Assembly (NCBI RefSeq): GCF_900115695.1
Contig: NZ_FOXK01000010.1
Coordinates: 124,001 to 188,000, forward strand
Source of the DNA: Ectopseudomonas toyotomiensis
Lineage (GTDB): Bacteria; Pseudomonadota; Gammaproteobacteria; Pseudomonadales; Pseudomonadaceae
DNA length: 64,000 bases
Direction of reading: 5' to 3'
Shown one piece after another: positions 1-8,299 of the stretch (positions are counted from its first letter, which is position 1; each line of letters opens with the position of its first letter). Under the pieces are notes generated by a model that worked only from the letters and a program-made list of their open reading frames with translations, ran no database searches and was not told where the DNA came from. The position numbers were made by a program, and so were the translations under genes.

Positions 1-147
1 GAACTCAAGGGCGACCTGCTGGTACAGCTGGGTCGCAGCGATGACGCGCACGCCGCCTATCAGAAGGCCAAGGATGCGCTGGCCGAAGACGCCGCTGTTG
101 GCGGTCTGCAGATGAAGCTGGACGACCTGGCAAAAGGGGATGCGTGA
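1..147 (+). CDS. C-terminal end of a YfgM-like tetratricopeptide protein (partial)
   Basis: The window opens inside an open frame that reads 48 residues to a TGA at 145-147. The peptide is helical and contains a TPR-like helix (DDAHAAYQKAKDAL). Its 3' end overlaps the bamB start by a few bases. In Pseudomonas the gene upstream of bamB is a YfgM-type membrane-anchored TPR protein thought to work with the Sec/BAM periplasmic chaperone network. The identity here rests on this position plus the TPR-like sequence; the N-terminal membrane anchor lies outside the window. Confidence 0.7.
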   Translation, partial: ELKGDLLVQLGRSDDAHAAYQKAKDALAEDAAVGGLQMKLDDLAKGDA

Positions 148-1291
148 CGTGATGCGTTGGAAGAATGCCGCACTGCTGGCTCTGGCCGTTCTGGCCGTGG
201 GTTGCAGCAGCAATAGCAAGAAGGAACTGCCGCCCGCCGAACTGACCAAATTCGACGAAGAAGTCGAGTTGCGTACCGAATGGAGCCGTTCTGTCGGTGA
301 TGGTCAGGGCGAAACCTTCAACATGCTGGTACCGGCCATCGATGGCGAGGTGATCTACGCCGCCGACGTCGAAGGCCTGGTGATGGCCATGGACCGCACC
401 AGCGGTAAGGTCATCTGGCGCAAGAAGCTCGACATCCCGGTTTCCGGCGCCATTGGCGTGGGCTACGGCCAGGTACTGGTAGGTACGCTCAAGGGCGAAG
501 TGATCGCGCTCGACTCCAGCGACGGTGAAGAACAGTGGCGCTCGCGCGTGACCAGCGAAGTGCTGGCTGCACCAGCGACCAATGGCGATATCGTCGTGGT
601 GCAGACCCAGGACGATCGCCTGATCGCCTTCGATGCCAGCACCGGTAGCCAGCGCTGGATCGTCGAGAACACCCCGGCCGTACTGACCCTGCGCGGCACT
701 GGCGCTCCGCTGGTGACCAACCGTCTAGTGGTCGCTGGCCTGTCCAGCGGCAAGGTGGTCGCGGTCGACGCCCAGCGCGGCCTGCCGGTTTGGGAGCAGC
801 GCGTTGCCGTACCACAAGGTCGTTCCGAACTGGAGCGCGTGGTGGATATCGATGGCGGCTTGCTGTTGTCCGGTGGCACCGTCTACGCAGTGAGCTATCA
901 GGGCCGTGTCGCTGCCATGGATCTGGAGTCTGGTCGTGTGCTGTGGCAACGCGAGGCATCCAGTTCGGTAGGCGTCGCTCAGGGTTTCGGTAACGTATAC
1001 GTCAGCCATGCCAGTGGCACCGTCGAAGGTATCGACGAGCGTAGCGCTTCGGCTCTGTGGAGCAACGACTCCCTGGCGCGTCGTCAGCTGTCGGCACCGC
1101 AGGTGTTCTCCAGTTACGTGGCCGTGGGCGATGTGGAAGGCTATCTGCATCTGCTGAGCCAGGTCGATGGTCGTTTCGTCGGTCGTACCCGCATCGACAG
1201 CGATGGCCTGCGTGCCCAGCCGTTGGTGGTCGGGGATTGGCTGTACGTCTACGGCAACAGCGGCAAGTTGGTGGCACTGACCATCAAATGA
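140..1291 (+). CDS. bamB: Outer membrane assembly lipoprotein BamB
   Basis: Lipoprotein subunit of the BAM complex, which folds beta-barrel proteins into the outer membrane. The 383-residue product starts with a lipoprotein signal ending in a lipobox (LAVGC, lipid-modified Cys about residue 22). It continues with repeated PQQ-like blades carrying motifs such as ALDSSDGEEQWR, AFDASTGSQRW and AMDLESGRVLW, as expected for the eight-bladed BamB propeller. ATG at 140 and ATG at 152 are both possible. AAAAGGGG just upstream suits either start, and both keep the signal peptide. The gene overlaps the upstream TPR gene and precedes der, the usual Pseudomonas order. Confidence 0.95.
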   Translation: MRDVMRWKNAALLALAVLAVGCSSNSKKELPPAELTKFDEEVELRTEWSRSVGDGQGETFNMLVPAIDGEVIYAADVEGLVMAMDRTSGKVIWRKKLDIPVSGAIGVGYGQVLVGTLKGEVIALDSSDGEEQWRSRVTSEVLAAPATNGDIVVVQTQDDRLIAFDASTGSQRWIVENTPAVLTLRGTGAPLVTNRLVVAGLSSGKVVAVDAQRGLPVWEQRVAVPQGRSELERVVDIDGGLLLSGGTVYAVSYQGRVAAMDLESGRVLWQREASSSVGVAQGFGNVYVSHASGTVEGIDERSASALWSNDSLARRQLSAPQVFSSYVAVGDVEGYLHLLSQVDGRFVGRTRIDSDGLRAQPLVVGDWLYVYGNSGKLVALTIK

Positions 1292-1301
1292 ACCGACTAT
1301 G

Positions 1302-1330
1302 CTGCATCCAGACCTGAGTCTTGGATGCAG
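1302..1330. other. Inverted repeat between bamB and der
   Basis: Nine-base arms CTGCATCCA and TGGATGCAG surround an 11-base loop just after the bamB stop. There is no T-run behind it, so it may be a transcript-stabilising hairpin or part of a tandem terminator with the next hairpin. Confidence 0.45.
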
Positions 1331-1346
1331 CAGCGCAACAGATTCC

Positions 1347-1377
1347 GGCCGCTGCCCGTGCAGCGGCCTTTGCATTT
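1347..1377 (+). terminator. Probable rho-independent terminator after bamB
   Basis: A stem of GGCCGCTGC and GCAGCGGCC closes a four-base loop and is followed by a T-rich stretch (TTTGCATTTT). It lies 55 bases past bamB and 28 bases before the der start, so it may separate or attenuate transcription between the two genes. Confidence 0.6.
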
Positions 1378-1404
1378 TCTGAATTAACTCAAGTGGAGAG
1401 CCTG

Positions 1405-2883
1405 ATGGTTCCCGTAATTGCCCTGGTGGGCCGGCCGAACGTCGGCAAGTCCACACTCTTCAACCGCCTGACCCGCAGCCGCGACGCCATCGTCGGCGAC
1501 CTGTCCGGTCTGACCCGCGACCGCCAGTATGGCGAGGCGAAGTGGCAGGGGCGCACCTACATCGTGATCGACACCGGGGGTATTTCCGGTGACGAAGAAG
1601 GCATCGACGCGAAGATGGCCGAGCAGTCGCTACAGGCCATTGAAGAGGCCGATGCCGTGCTGTTCCTGGTGGACGCGCGCGCCGGCATGACCGCCTCCGA
1701 CCAGATGATCGGCGAGCACCTGCGCCGTCGTAACAAGCAGAGCTTCCTGGTGGTGAACAAGGTCGACAACCTCGACGTCGACCTGGCTCGCGCCGAGTTC
1801 AGCCCCATGGGCCTTGGCGAACCGCTGGCGATTGCCGGTGCCCATGGTCGTGGCATCACCCAGATGCTCGAAGTGGTTCTCGGCGCTTTCCCAAAGGACG
1901 CTGGTGAGCCGGAAGAGGGCGCCGAAGAAGAGGAAGAAGTGCTGGAAGGCCAGGAGGCCAAGCGCATTCCCGGCCCGAGCGAGAAGGATGGCATCAAGCT
2001 GGCCATCATCGGCCGCCCCAACGTGGGCAAGTCGACCCTGGTCAACCGTATGCTCGGCGAAGAGCGGGTCATCGTCTATGACCAGGCTGGCACCACGCGC
2101 GACAGCATCTACATCCCGTTCGAGCGTGACGACGAGAAGTACACCCTGATCGACACCGCCGGCGTGCGCCGTCGCGGCAAGATCTTCGAGGCCGTGGAGA
2201 AGTTCTCCGTGGTCAAGACGCTGCAGGCCATTCAGGACTCCAACGTCGTGGTGTTCGTCATGGATGCCCGCGAAGGCGTGGTCGACCACGACCTCAACCT
2301 GCTTGGCTTCGTGCTGGAAAGCGGCCGCGCCCTGGTCATCGCCCTGAACAAGTGGGACGGCATGGACCAGGGGCAGAAGGATTACGTGAAGACCGAGCTG
2401 GAGCGCCGGCTGTTCTTCGTCGACTTCGCCGATATCCACTTCATCTCTGCCCTGCACGGTACTGGCGTCGGCCATCTGTACAAGTCGGTGCAGGCCTCGT
2501 TCAAGTCGGCCATCACCCGCTGGCCGACCAGCCGCCTGACGCAGATTCTCGAAGACGCCATCAGCGACCACGCGCCGCCTCTGGTCAATGGTCGCCGCAT
2601 CAAGCTGCGCTATGCCCACCTGGGCGGTGCCAACCCGCCGCTGATCGTGATTCACGGTAACCAGGTCGACGCCGTACCGCGCGCCTACTCCCGTTACCTG
2701 GAAAACACCTTCCGCCGTGTGCTGAAACTCGTCGGTACGCCGATTCGCATCGAGTACAAGGGGGGCGAGAACCCCTACGAGGGCAACAAGAACAAGCTCA
2801 CCGACCGCCAGGTGAACAAGAAGCGTCGCCTGATGAGCCACCACAAGAAGGCCGAGAAAAAGCGCAAGGACAAGCGCAAGTAA
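1405..2883 (+). CDS. der: Ribosome assembly GTPase Der (EngA)
   Basis: Essential tandem-domain GTPase that acts in late 50S subunit assembly. Two complete G domains are visible, each with a P-loop GRPNVGKST (about residues 8 and 190) plus DTGG/DTAG and NKxD motifs. A KH-like C-terminal domain follows, with a basic tail rich in Lys and Arg. The acidic linker between the G domains (EEGAEEEEEVLE) is typical. The open frame extends upstream to 1321, but ATG 1405 is preferred: GTGGAGAG lies just upstream, the protein begins MVPVIALVGRP, and the resulting 492 residues match the usual family length. Confidence 0.96.
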   Translation: MVPVIALVGRPNVGKSTLFNRLTRSRDAIVGDLSGLTRDRQYGEAKWQGRTYIVIDTGGISGDEEGIDAKMAEQSLQAIEEADAVLFLVDARAGMTASDQMIGEHLRRRNKQSFLVVNKVDNLDVDLARAEFSPMGLGEPLAIAGAHGRGITQMLEVVLGAFPKDAGEPEEGAEEEEEVLEGQEAKRIPGPSEKDGIKLAIIGRPNVGKSTLVNRMLGEERVIVYDQAGTTRDSIYIPFERDDEKYTLIDTAGVRRRGKIFEAVEKFSVVKTLQAIQDSNVVVFVMDAREGVVDHDLNLLGFVLESGRALVIALNKWDGMDQGQKDYVKTELERRLFFVDFADIHFISALHGTGVGHLYKSVQASFKSAITRWPTSRLTQILEDAISDHAPPLVNGRRIKLRYAHLGGANPPLIVIHGNQVDAVPRAYSRYLENTFRRVLKLVGTPIRIEYKGGENPYEGNKNKLTDRQVNKKRRLMSHHKKAEKKRKDKRK

Positions 2884-2896
2884 GCTCTGCAGAAGC

Positions 2897-2925
2897 GTGC
2901 ACGCCGGAGATCGCTCGGCGTGCAC
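2897..2925. other. Hairpin downstream of der
   Basis: GTGCACGCC and GGCGTGCAC form perfect nine-base arms around an 11-base loop, 14 bases past the der stop. No clear T-run follows, so this may be a weak terminator or an mRNA 3'-stabilising hairpin. Confidence 0.5.
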
Positions 2926-3025
2926 GGCATAAGCTTCCAGCTCTTTTTCATAAGCACTGCGGGTGCCGCCTATGGCGCCCTTCGGCTATCCTCGCGGCTT
3001 GCCTAGTTCTTCGTAGGAAGTCGCG

Positions 3026-4174
3026 ATGCTCGTCAGCAAACTGCCCAACGTCGGCACCACCATCTTCACGCAGATGTCCCAGCTCGCTCTGGAGACTGGC
3101 GCGATCAATCTGTCCCAGGGTTTCCCTGATTTCGATGGGCCGCAGGCATTGCGCGAAGCCGTGGCGCGCCACGTCATGGAAGGGCGCAACCAGTATTCGC
3201 CGATGACCGGGTTGCCCATTCTGCGCCAGCAGGTGGCGGCGAAGATCGCCCGCAGCTATGGCGTGCAGCGTGATGCCGACAGCGAGATCACCATCACCCC
3301 CGGCGCCACCGAGGCGATCTTTTGCGCGGTACAGGCGCTGATCCGTCCGGGTGATGAAGCCATCGTCCTCGACCCTTGTTACGACAGCTACGAGCCGTCG
3401 GTGGAGCTGGCCGGCGGGCGCTGTGTGCATGTGCCGCTGGCATTGCCGGATTTCGCCGTGGACTGGCAGCGCCTGAGTGATGCCATCAGCCCGCGCACCC
3501 GGCTGATCTTCCTCAACTCCCCGCACAACCCCAGTGGTGCGCTGCTGACCCGTGCCGACCTGGACAAGCTGGCCGAGCTGATTCGTGGCCGCGATATCCA
3601 TGTGATCAGTGACGAGGTCTATGAGCACCTGATCTACGACGGCGCCCGCCATGCCAGCGTGCTGGCCCACGACGAGCTGTATCAGCGCGCCTTTGTGGTC
3701 AGCTCTTTCGGCAAGACTTATCACGTGACTGGCTGGAAGACTGGCTACGTGGTGGCGCCGCCGGCACTGACCGCGGAACTGCGCAAGATCCATCAGTACG
3801 TCAATTTCTGCGGCGTGACGCCGCTGCAGTTCGCACTGGCCGACTTCATGGCCGCGCACCCCGAGCATGTCGAGGAGCTGCCGGCTTTTTACCAGGCCAA
3901 GCGCGACCTGTTCTGCGATCTGCTGGCTGGCTCGCGCTTCACCTTCACCCGCGCTCCGGGGACCTATTTCCAGTTGGCCGACTATTCGGCCATTCGCCCC
4001 GATCTGGACGACGTGGCCATGGCCGAGTGGCTGACGCGTGAGCACGGCGTGGCGGCGATCCCTGTGTCGGTGTTCTACCAGTCGGCGCCCGAGGATATGC
4101 GCCTGGTGCGCTTCTGCTTCGCCAAGCGTGAAGAAACCCTGCGCCAGGCCGCCGAGAAACTCTGTGCGGTGTGA
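3026..4174 (+). CDS. PLP-dependent aminotransferase, methionine/glutamine transaminase type (YbdL-like)
   Basis: Class I/II fold-type I aminotransferase of 382 residues. It shows the N-terminal INLSQGFPDFDGP segment, the NSPHNPSG substrate/PLP contact, DEVYEHL with the PLP-pyridine aspartate, and the Schiff-base lysine in SSFGKTYHVTGWK. The N-terminus resembles the YbdL/KAT family, which transaminates methionine, glutamine and aromatic amino acids. The next gene downstream encodes an omega-amidase-type nitrilase. Together they would form the glutamine transaminase/omega-amidase route that regenerates methionine from its 2-oxo acid. Substrate choice is inferred from family and neighbour. Confidence 0.88.
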   Translation: MLVSKLPNVGTTIFTQMSQLALETGAINLSQGFPDFDGPQALREAVARHVMEGRNQYSPMTGLPILRQQVAAKIARSYGVQRDADSEITITPGATEAIFCAVQALIRPGDEAIVLDPCYDSYEPSVELAGGRCVHVPLALPDFAVDWQRLSDAISPRTRLIFLNSPHNPSGALLTRADLDKLAELIRGRDIHVISDEVYEHLIYDGARHASVLAHDELYQRAFVVSSFGKTYHVTGWKTGYVVAPPALTAELRKIHQYVNFCGVTPLQFALADFMAAHPEHVEELPAFYQAKRDLFCDLLAGSRFTFTRAPGTYFQLADYSAIRPDLDDVAMAEWLTREHGVAAIPVSVFYQSAPEDMRLVRFCFAKREETLRQAAEKLCAV

Positions 4175-4176
4175 GA

Positions 4177-4229
4177 GTAGGGCGGGTGTAACCTGCCTGT
4201 AAGGAGTTGGCGGGTTTCACCCGCCCTAC
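4177..4229. repeat. REP-like intergenic palindrome
   Basis: GTAGGGCGGGTG at the left and its exact reverse complement at the right enclose a second nested pairing. This is the widespread Pseudomonas intergenic repeat type with GTAGGG...CCCTAC ends. It starts three bases after the aminotransferase stop and could end or stabilise that transcript. Confidence 0.7.
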
Positions 4230-4247
4230 GGCGAACGAGGTGCCCCG

Positions 4248-5030
4248 ATGAGCAGCAAACCCGATCTCGAACTGGCTCTGATCCAGACCACCCTGGCCTG
4301 GCATGATCCGGCGGCCAACCGTGAACACTTTCAGGCATTGCTGGAGCAGGCGCGTGGCGCTGATCTGGTGATCCTGCCGGAGATGTTCAGCACAGGTTTT
4401 TCCATGGAGTCGGCCGAGCTGGCCGAGCCCGAGAATGGCCCCAGCAGCGTCTGGCTGCGCGAGCAGGCGCAGCGTATCGATGCGGTGATCTGCGGCAGCC
4501 TGATCATCCAGGCGGCCGACGGCAGCTACCGCAATCGCCTGCTCTGGGCCCGCCCGGACGGCCCGCTGGCGCATTACGACAAGCGCCACTTGTTTCGCAT
4601 GGCCGGTGAGCACAAGCATTACCGCGCCGGTAGCGAGCAGGTCGTGCTGGAGCTCAAGGGCTGGCGCGTGCGCCCGCTGATTTGCTACGACCTGCGCTTC
4701 CCGGTCTGGAGTCGCGATGCGGGGGGCACCGATCTGCTGCTGTATACCGCCAACTGGCCGGGGGCGCGTCGCCAGCACTGGAACCGCCTGCTGCCAGCGC
4801 GAGCCATCGAGAACCTGTGCTATGTCGCGGCTGTGAACCGCGTCGGCGAGGACGGTAAGGGCCACGGATATACTGGCGATTCTCAGGTACTGGATTTCCA
4901 GGGCGAGACCCTGCTGGCGGCTGGCGATGGTGATGGTGTGTTCCGCGCCCGGCTGTCGAGCGAGGCACTGGCTGCCTACCGCGAGCGCTTCCCCGCACAC
5001 CTGGATGCCGATGCCTTCACCTTGAACTGA
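4248..5030 (+). CDS. Nitrilase-superfamily omega-amidase (YafV/NIT2-like)
   Basis: 260-residue C-N hydrolase. The Glu-Lys-Cys catalytic triad can be placed in LPEMFSTGF (Glu), HYDKRHLF (Lys) and LICYDLRFP (Cys). The family hydrolyses 2-oxoglutaramate or 2-oxosuccinamate to the oxo acid and ammonia, pulling glutamine- or asparagine-dependent transaminations forward. It directly follows the methionine-type aminotransferase, supporting a two-step methionine salvage unit. The start at ATG 4248 gives a normal family length. The REP-like element separates the two genes, so the order is suggestive but cotranscription is not proven. Confidence 0.88.
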   Translation: MSSKPDLELALIQTTLAWHDPAANREHFQALLEQARGADLVILPEMFSTGFSMESAELAEPENGPSSVWLREQAQRIDAVICGSLIIQAADGSYRNRLLWARPDGPLAHYDKRHLFRMAGEHKHYRAGSEQVVLELKGWRVRPLICYDLRFPVWSRDAGGTDLLLYTANWPGARRQHWNRLLPARAIENLCYVAAVNRVGEDGKGHGYTGDSQVLDFQGETLLAAGDGDGVFRARLSSEALAAYRERFPAHLDADAFTLN

Positions 5031-5041
5031 TCAGGAGCTAC

Positions 5042-5503
5042 ATGAACATGGACGTACAGCAGAGCAATCCCTTTCAGCCTCCGCAGGCCGACCTGCAGCA
5101 GGCCCCCACCAATCAGTCGCCGCTCTACAGCGTCGCGGGTGTTGGCCTGGCGACCTTCATCGGCACGCCGCTGGCTGGCGCCTGGCTGCTGGCGCATAAC
5201 CTGCAACTGCTCGGCAAGGCAGATCGAGTGGCGATGGTCTGGGGCATTTCCGTCTTGCTTCTGGTGGTTACCTTGGTCCTGGCTTTCGTCTTGCCGGAGG
5301 AGGTGCCCGCCATGCCGTTCGCCATTGCACAGTTGATGGCGATGATCATGTTTGCCAAGAGCCTCATGGAAGCCGATCTCAAGCAGCATGCAGAGGCCGG
5401 TGGTGCGTTTCTGTCCAACTGGCGGTCGGCGGGTATCGGTGTGATGTTCACCCTCGGCCTGGCCGCGCTGATGTTCGCGGTGCTGATGATTTTCGATATC
5501 TGA
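5042..5503 (+). CDS. Small inner-membrane protein of unknown function
   Basis: 153 residues. A polar N-terminus with an NPFQPPQ motif is followed by about four hydrophobic segments (roughly residues 34-54, 63-85, 90-110 and 130-152). I do not recognise the family. ATG 5042 is preceded by CAGGAGC at good spacing, and the gap to the omega-amidase stop is only 11 bases, so the two may be cotranscribed. A bidirectional terminator follows. Confidence 0.7.
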   Translation: MNMDVQQSNPFQPPQADLQQAPTNQSPLYSVAGVGLATFIGTPLAGAWLLAHNLQLLGKADRVAMVWGISVLLLVVTLVLAFVLPEEVPAMPFAIAQLMAMIMFAKSLMEADLKQHAEAGGAFLSNWRSAGIGVMFTLGLAALMFAVLMIFDI

Positions 5504-5540
5504 GCACATTGCTCCCGGATTTCATCCGGGCTGCGCATAC

Positions 5541-5569
5541 AAAAACGCCGGGCATTGCCCGGCGTTTTT
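5541..5569. terminator. Bidirectional rho-independent terminator
   Basis: A perfect AAAAACGCCGGGC / GCCCGGCGTTTTT palindrome with a three-base loop. The A and T runs on both sides let it end the rightward small membrane-protein transcript and the leftward leuA transcript. Confidence 0.9.
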
Positions 5570-5589
5570 GTGAGTGGCGCTTAAGGAAA

Positions 5590-7260
5590 TCAGGCCGCTT
5601 GCGACTCGGCCTGGCTCAGGGCGCGGTTCAGCGCGCTGAACAGGGCGCGGAAGCTCGCGGTGGTCAGGTTCTCGTCGATGCCGATGCCGTGCAGGGCACG
5701 ACCGCCGTTGACACGTAGCTCGATGTAGGCAGCCGCCTTGGCATTGGTGCCGGCGCCGATAGCATGCTCGCTGTAGTCCATGACTTCCACCGCGACGGGC
5801 AGGGCTGCGGCCAGGGCTTCCAGTGGGCCCTTGCCGATGCCGCGCCAGTGGTGTTTTTCAGCGCCTTCAATAACCTCGATATCCACCGCGCTGGTGCCAT
5901 TCTCTTCCTGCAGACGATGGCCTTTCAGGGTGTAGGGGCTGCGCGCTTGCAGGTATTCGGTTTCGAGCAGCTGATGGATCTGTGCGGCAGTCATTTCCAG
6001 GCCAAGACGATCGGTTTCGCGCTGCACTACCTGGCTGAACTCGATCTGCATGCGCCGCGGCAGGCTGATGCCGTACTCCTGCTCGAGCAGGAAGGTGATA
6101 CCGCCCTTGCCCGACTGGCTGTTCACGCGGATCACCGCCTCGTAGTCGCGGCCGATGTCGGCCGGGTCGATCGGCAGGTAGGGCACTTCCCAGAGGGCAT
6201 CTTGCTTCTGCTGGGCGAAGCCCTTGCGGATGGCGTCCTGGTGCGAGCCGGAGAAGGCGGTGTGCACCAGATCGCCGACGTACGGATGGCGCGGGTGCAC
6301 CGGGATCTGGTTGCAGTCCTCGACCACCTTGCGCACGGCGTCGATGTCGGAGAAGTCCAGCTCAGGGTCTACGCCCTGGGTGTAGAGGTTCAGCGCCAGG
6401 GTCACCAGGCAGACGTTGCCGGTGCGCTCGCCGTTACCGAAGAGGCAGCCTTCGACGCGGTCGGCGCCAGCCATGACGGCCAGTTCCGAGGCTGCGACGC
6501 CAGTGCCACGGTCATTGTGGGTGTGCACGCTGATCAGCACGCTGTCGCGGCGGTCGACGTGACGACCGAACCACTCGATCTGGTCGGCGTAGTTGTTCGG
6601 CGTGGCGCACTCGATGGTGGCGGGCAGGTTGAGGATCAACTTGTTCGCCGGGGTCGGCTGGAACACACCGATCACCGCGTTGCACACCTCGACGGCAAAA
6701 TCGATCTCGGTGCTGCTGAACACTTCCGGCGAATACTCGAAGCCCCACTGGGTTTCCGGCGCGGCATCGGCCAGGCGCTTGATGGTGGTGCCGGCGGCCA
6801 CGGCAATGGCTTTGACGCCGGCCTTGTCCTGGTTGAAGACGATCTTGCGGAAGCTCGGTGCGCAGGCGTTGTAGTAATGGACGATGGCCTTTTTGGCGCC
6901 TTTCAGCGACTCGAAGGTGCGCTCGATAAGGTCGTCACGGGCCTGAGTCAGCACCTGGATGGTGACGTCGTCAGGGATATGGCCGCCTTCGATCAGCTCG
7001 CGGACGAAGTCGAAGTCGGTCTGCGAGGCGGACGGGAAGCCCACTTCGATCTCTTTCAGGCCCACGGCCACCAGGCACTTGAAGAAGCGCATCTTCTTCT
7101 CGGCATCCATCGGCTCGATCAGCGACTGGTTGCCGTCGCGCAGGTCGGTCGACAGCCAGATCGGCGCCTTGTCGATGATCTTGTCCGGCCAGGTGCGGTC
7201 CGGAATCTGAATCTGGGTGAACGGACGGTACTTCTGCGACGGGTCTTTGAGCATGGTCAT
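5590..7260 (-). CDS. leuA: 2-isopropylmalate synthase
   Basis: First committed step of leucine synthesis: acetyl-CoA plus 2-oxoisovalerate gives 2-isopropylmalate. The 556-residue product has a DRE-TIM barrel N-terminal half (STDLRDGNQSLI with the metal aspartate; SVHTHNDRGTG with metal histidines) and a C-terminal LeuA dimer/regulatory domain. It is the longer LeuA type with an N-terminal extension (PSQKYRPFTQIQIPDRTWP), which is usual in Pseudomonas. ATG 7260 is preceded by AGGACC. A small leader ORF lies 58 bases upstream, and the gene ends at the shared terminator. Confidence 0.96.
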   Translation of the reverse strand: MTMLKDPSQKYRPFTQIQIPDRTWPDKIIDKAPIWLSTDLRDGNQSLIEPMDAEKKMRFFKCLVAVGLKEIEVGFPSASQTDFDFVRELIEGGHIPDDVTIQVLTQARDDLIERTFESLKGAKKAIVHYYNACAPSFRKIVFNQDKAGVKAIAVAAGTTIKRLADAAPETQWGFEYSPEVFSSTEIDFAVEVCNAVIGVFQPTPANKLILNLPATIECATPNNYADQIEWFGRHVDRRDSVLISVHTHNDRGTGVAASELAVMAGADRVEGCLFGNGERTGNVCLVTLALNLYTQGVDPELDFSDIDAVRKVVEDCNQIPVHPRHPYVGDLVHTAFSGSHQDAIRKGFAQQKQDALWEVPYLPIDPADIGRDYEAVIRVNSQSGKGGITFLLEQEYGISLPRRMQIEFSQVVQRETDRLGLEMTAAQIHQLLETEYLQARSPYTLKGHRLQEENGTSAVDIEVIEGAEKHHWRGIGKGPLEALAAALPVAVEVMDYSEHAIGAGTNAKAAAYIELRVNGGRALHGIGIDENLTTASFRALFSALNRALSQAESQAA

Positions 7261-7318
7261 GAGAGGGTCCTGCGAAATGGGAGTCGAACACGAGGCCGGG
7301 CGGCCATGAAACGGGGTT

Positions 7319-7393
7319 TCAGGCGGGGCTTCGCAGTCGCGGGCTGACCAGTCGCAGGCATGCGAGCTGGCGGACGAGAAAGATGTTTTTCAT
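7319..7393 (-). CDS. Putative 24-residue leader peptide upstream of leuA
   Basis: An ATG on the minus strand begins MKNIFLVRQLACLRLVSPRL and ends at TGA about 58 bases before leuA. AGGGTG lies about 5 bases upstream of the start. Five of 24 residues are Leu, but with common CTC/CTG codons, so it is not a classic rare-codon attenuator. Right after the stop, a small GAAAC/GTTTC hairpin can form. Position, ribosome-binding site and composition suggest a translated leader that tunes leuA expression; this is an inference. Confidence 0.5.
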   Translation of the reverse strand: MKNIFLVRQLACLRLVSPRLRSPA

Positions 7394-7565
7394 GTGGGCA
7401 CCCTATCCATAGCAGGTGGATATGGCAATGCTTGCTTAAAAAACGCCGATTTATTGCTGGATAGCGTTTACTGGCGGATTTTATTGCTTTGAAAGGTGTG
7501 TTTTCGGCGAATCGTGTTTGTGGGGGCTTGCGGCGGCTCGCCCCTGCACCTCTTATAGTCAGCCT

Positions 7566-8231
7566 TCAATCGGCGTAGTCATATGCGCCACCTTTTTCAA
7601 GGGCTCGGCGATAAGCCGGCCTGGCATGAATGCGTTGCAGAAAATCGCTCAGACGCGGGTGGTTGGTTAGCACTCCACGGGCGGCAGCTGCTTCAAGCGG
7701 GAAGCTGAGCTGAATATCGGCAGCGCTGAAGGCATCACCGGCAAACCAGTCGTGCTCGCTCAGTTGGCTCTCCAGGTAGTCGAAATGCAGCTTCAGCTGC
7801 GGCGAGATGAACGCCTGACTGACCTTGTTCGCGATACCTCTGGCGATGGGTTTGATGAAGAACGGCATTGGCGCGCTGCGCAGCTTGTCGAAGACCAGCT
7901 TGAGCAGCAGTGGTGGCATCGCCGAGCCTTCGGCGTAATGCAGCCAGTAGCGGCAGCGCAGGCGTTCCGGGCTGCCGGCGGCAGGCAGCAACCAATCGCC
8001 ATAGCGCTCGGCCAGGTATTCGATGATGGCGCCCGATTCAGCCAGGGTCAGTTCGCCGTCGGTGATCAGCGGCGACTTGCCCAGAGGATGCACCTGGCGC
8101 AGCTCGGCAGGGGCGAGCATGGTCTGCGGGTCGCGCTGGTAGTGCTTGATCTGGTACTCGATACCAATCTCTTCGAGCATCCAGAGAATGCGTTGCGAGC
8201 GCGAGTTGTTCAGGTGATGCAGGGTAATCAT
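7566..8231 (-). CDS. Glutathione S-transferase family protein
   Basis: 221-residue protein with an N-terminal thioredoxin-fold GST domain (MITLHHLNNSRSQRILWMLE, then HPLGKSPLI with the cis-Pro and LAESGAIIEYL, which binds the gamma-glutamyl group). A helical C-terminal domain follows, with FSAADIQLSFPLEAA. Ser in NNSRSQR is the probable thiol-activating residue. The frame is open to 8258, but ATG 8231 is preferred because GGAGC lies at good spacing and the protein then starts exactly at the fold. The substrate is unknown. Confidence 0.9.
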   Translation of the reverse strand: MITLHHLNNSRSQRILWMLEEIGIEYQIKHYQRDPQTMLAPAELRQVHPLGKSPLITDGELTLAESGAIIEYLAERYGDWLLPAAGSPERLRCRYWLHYAEGSAMPPLLLKLVFDKLRSAPMPFFIKPIARGIANKVSQAFISPQLKLHFDYLESQLSEHDWFAGDAFSAADIQLSFPLEAAAARGVLTNHPRLSDFLQRIHARPAYRRALEKGGAYDYAD

Positions 8232-8299
8232 GGCAAGCTCCGACCGATTTTGGGACAAAGGCTCTGTAACACGTCGTTCAGGGACGCACCACTAGCGTT

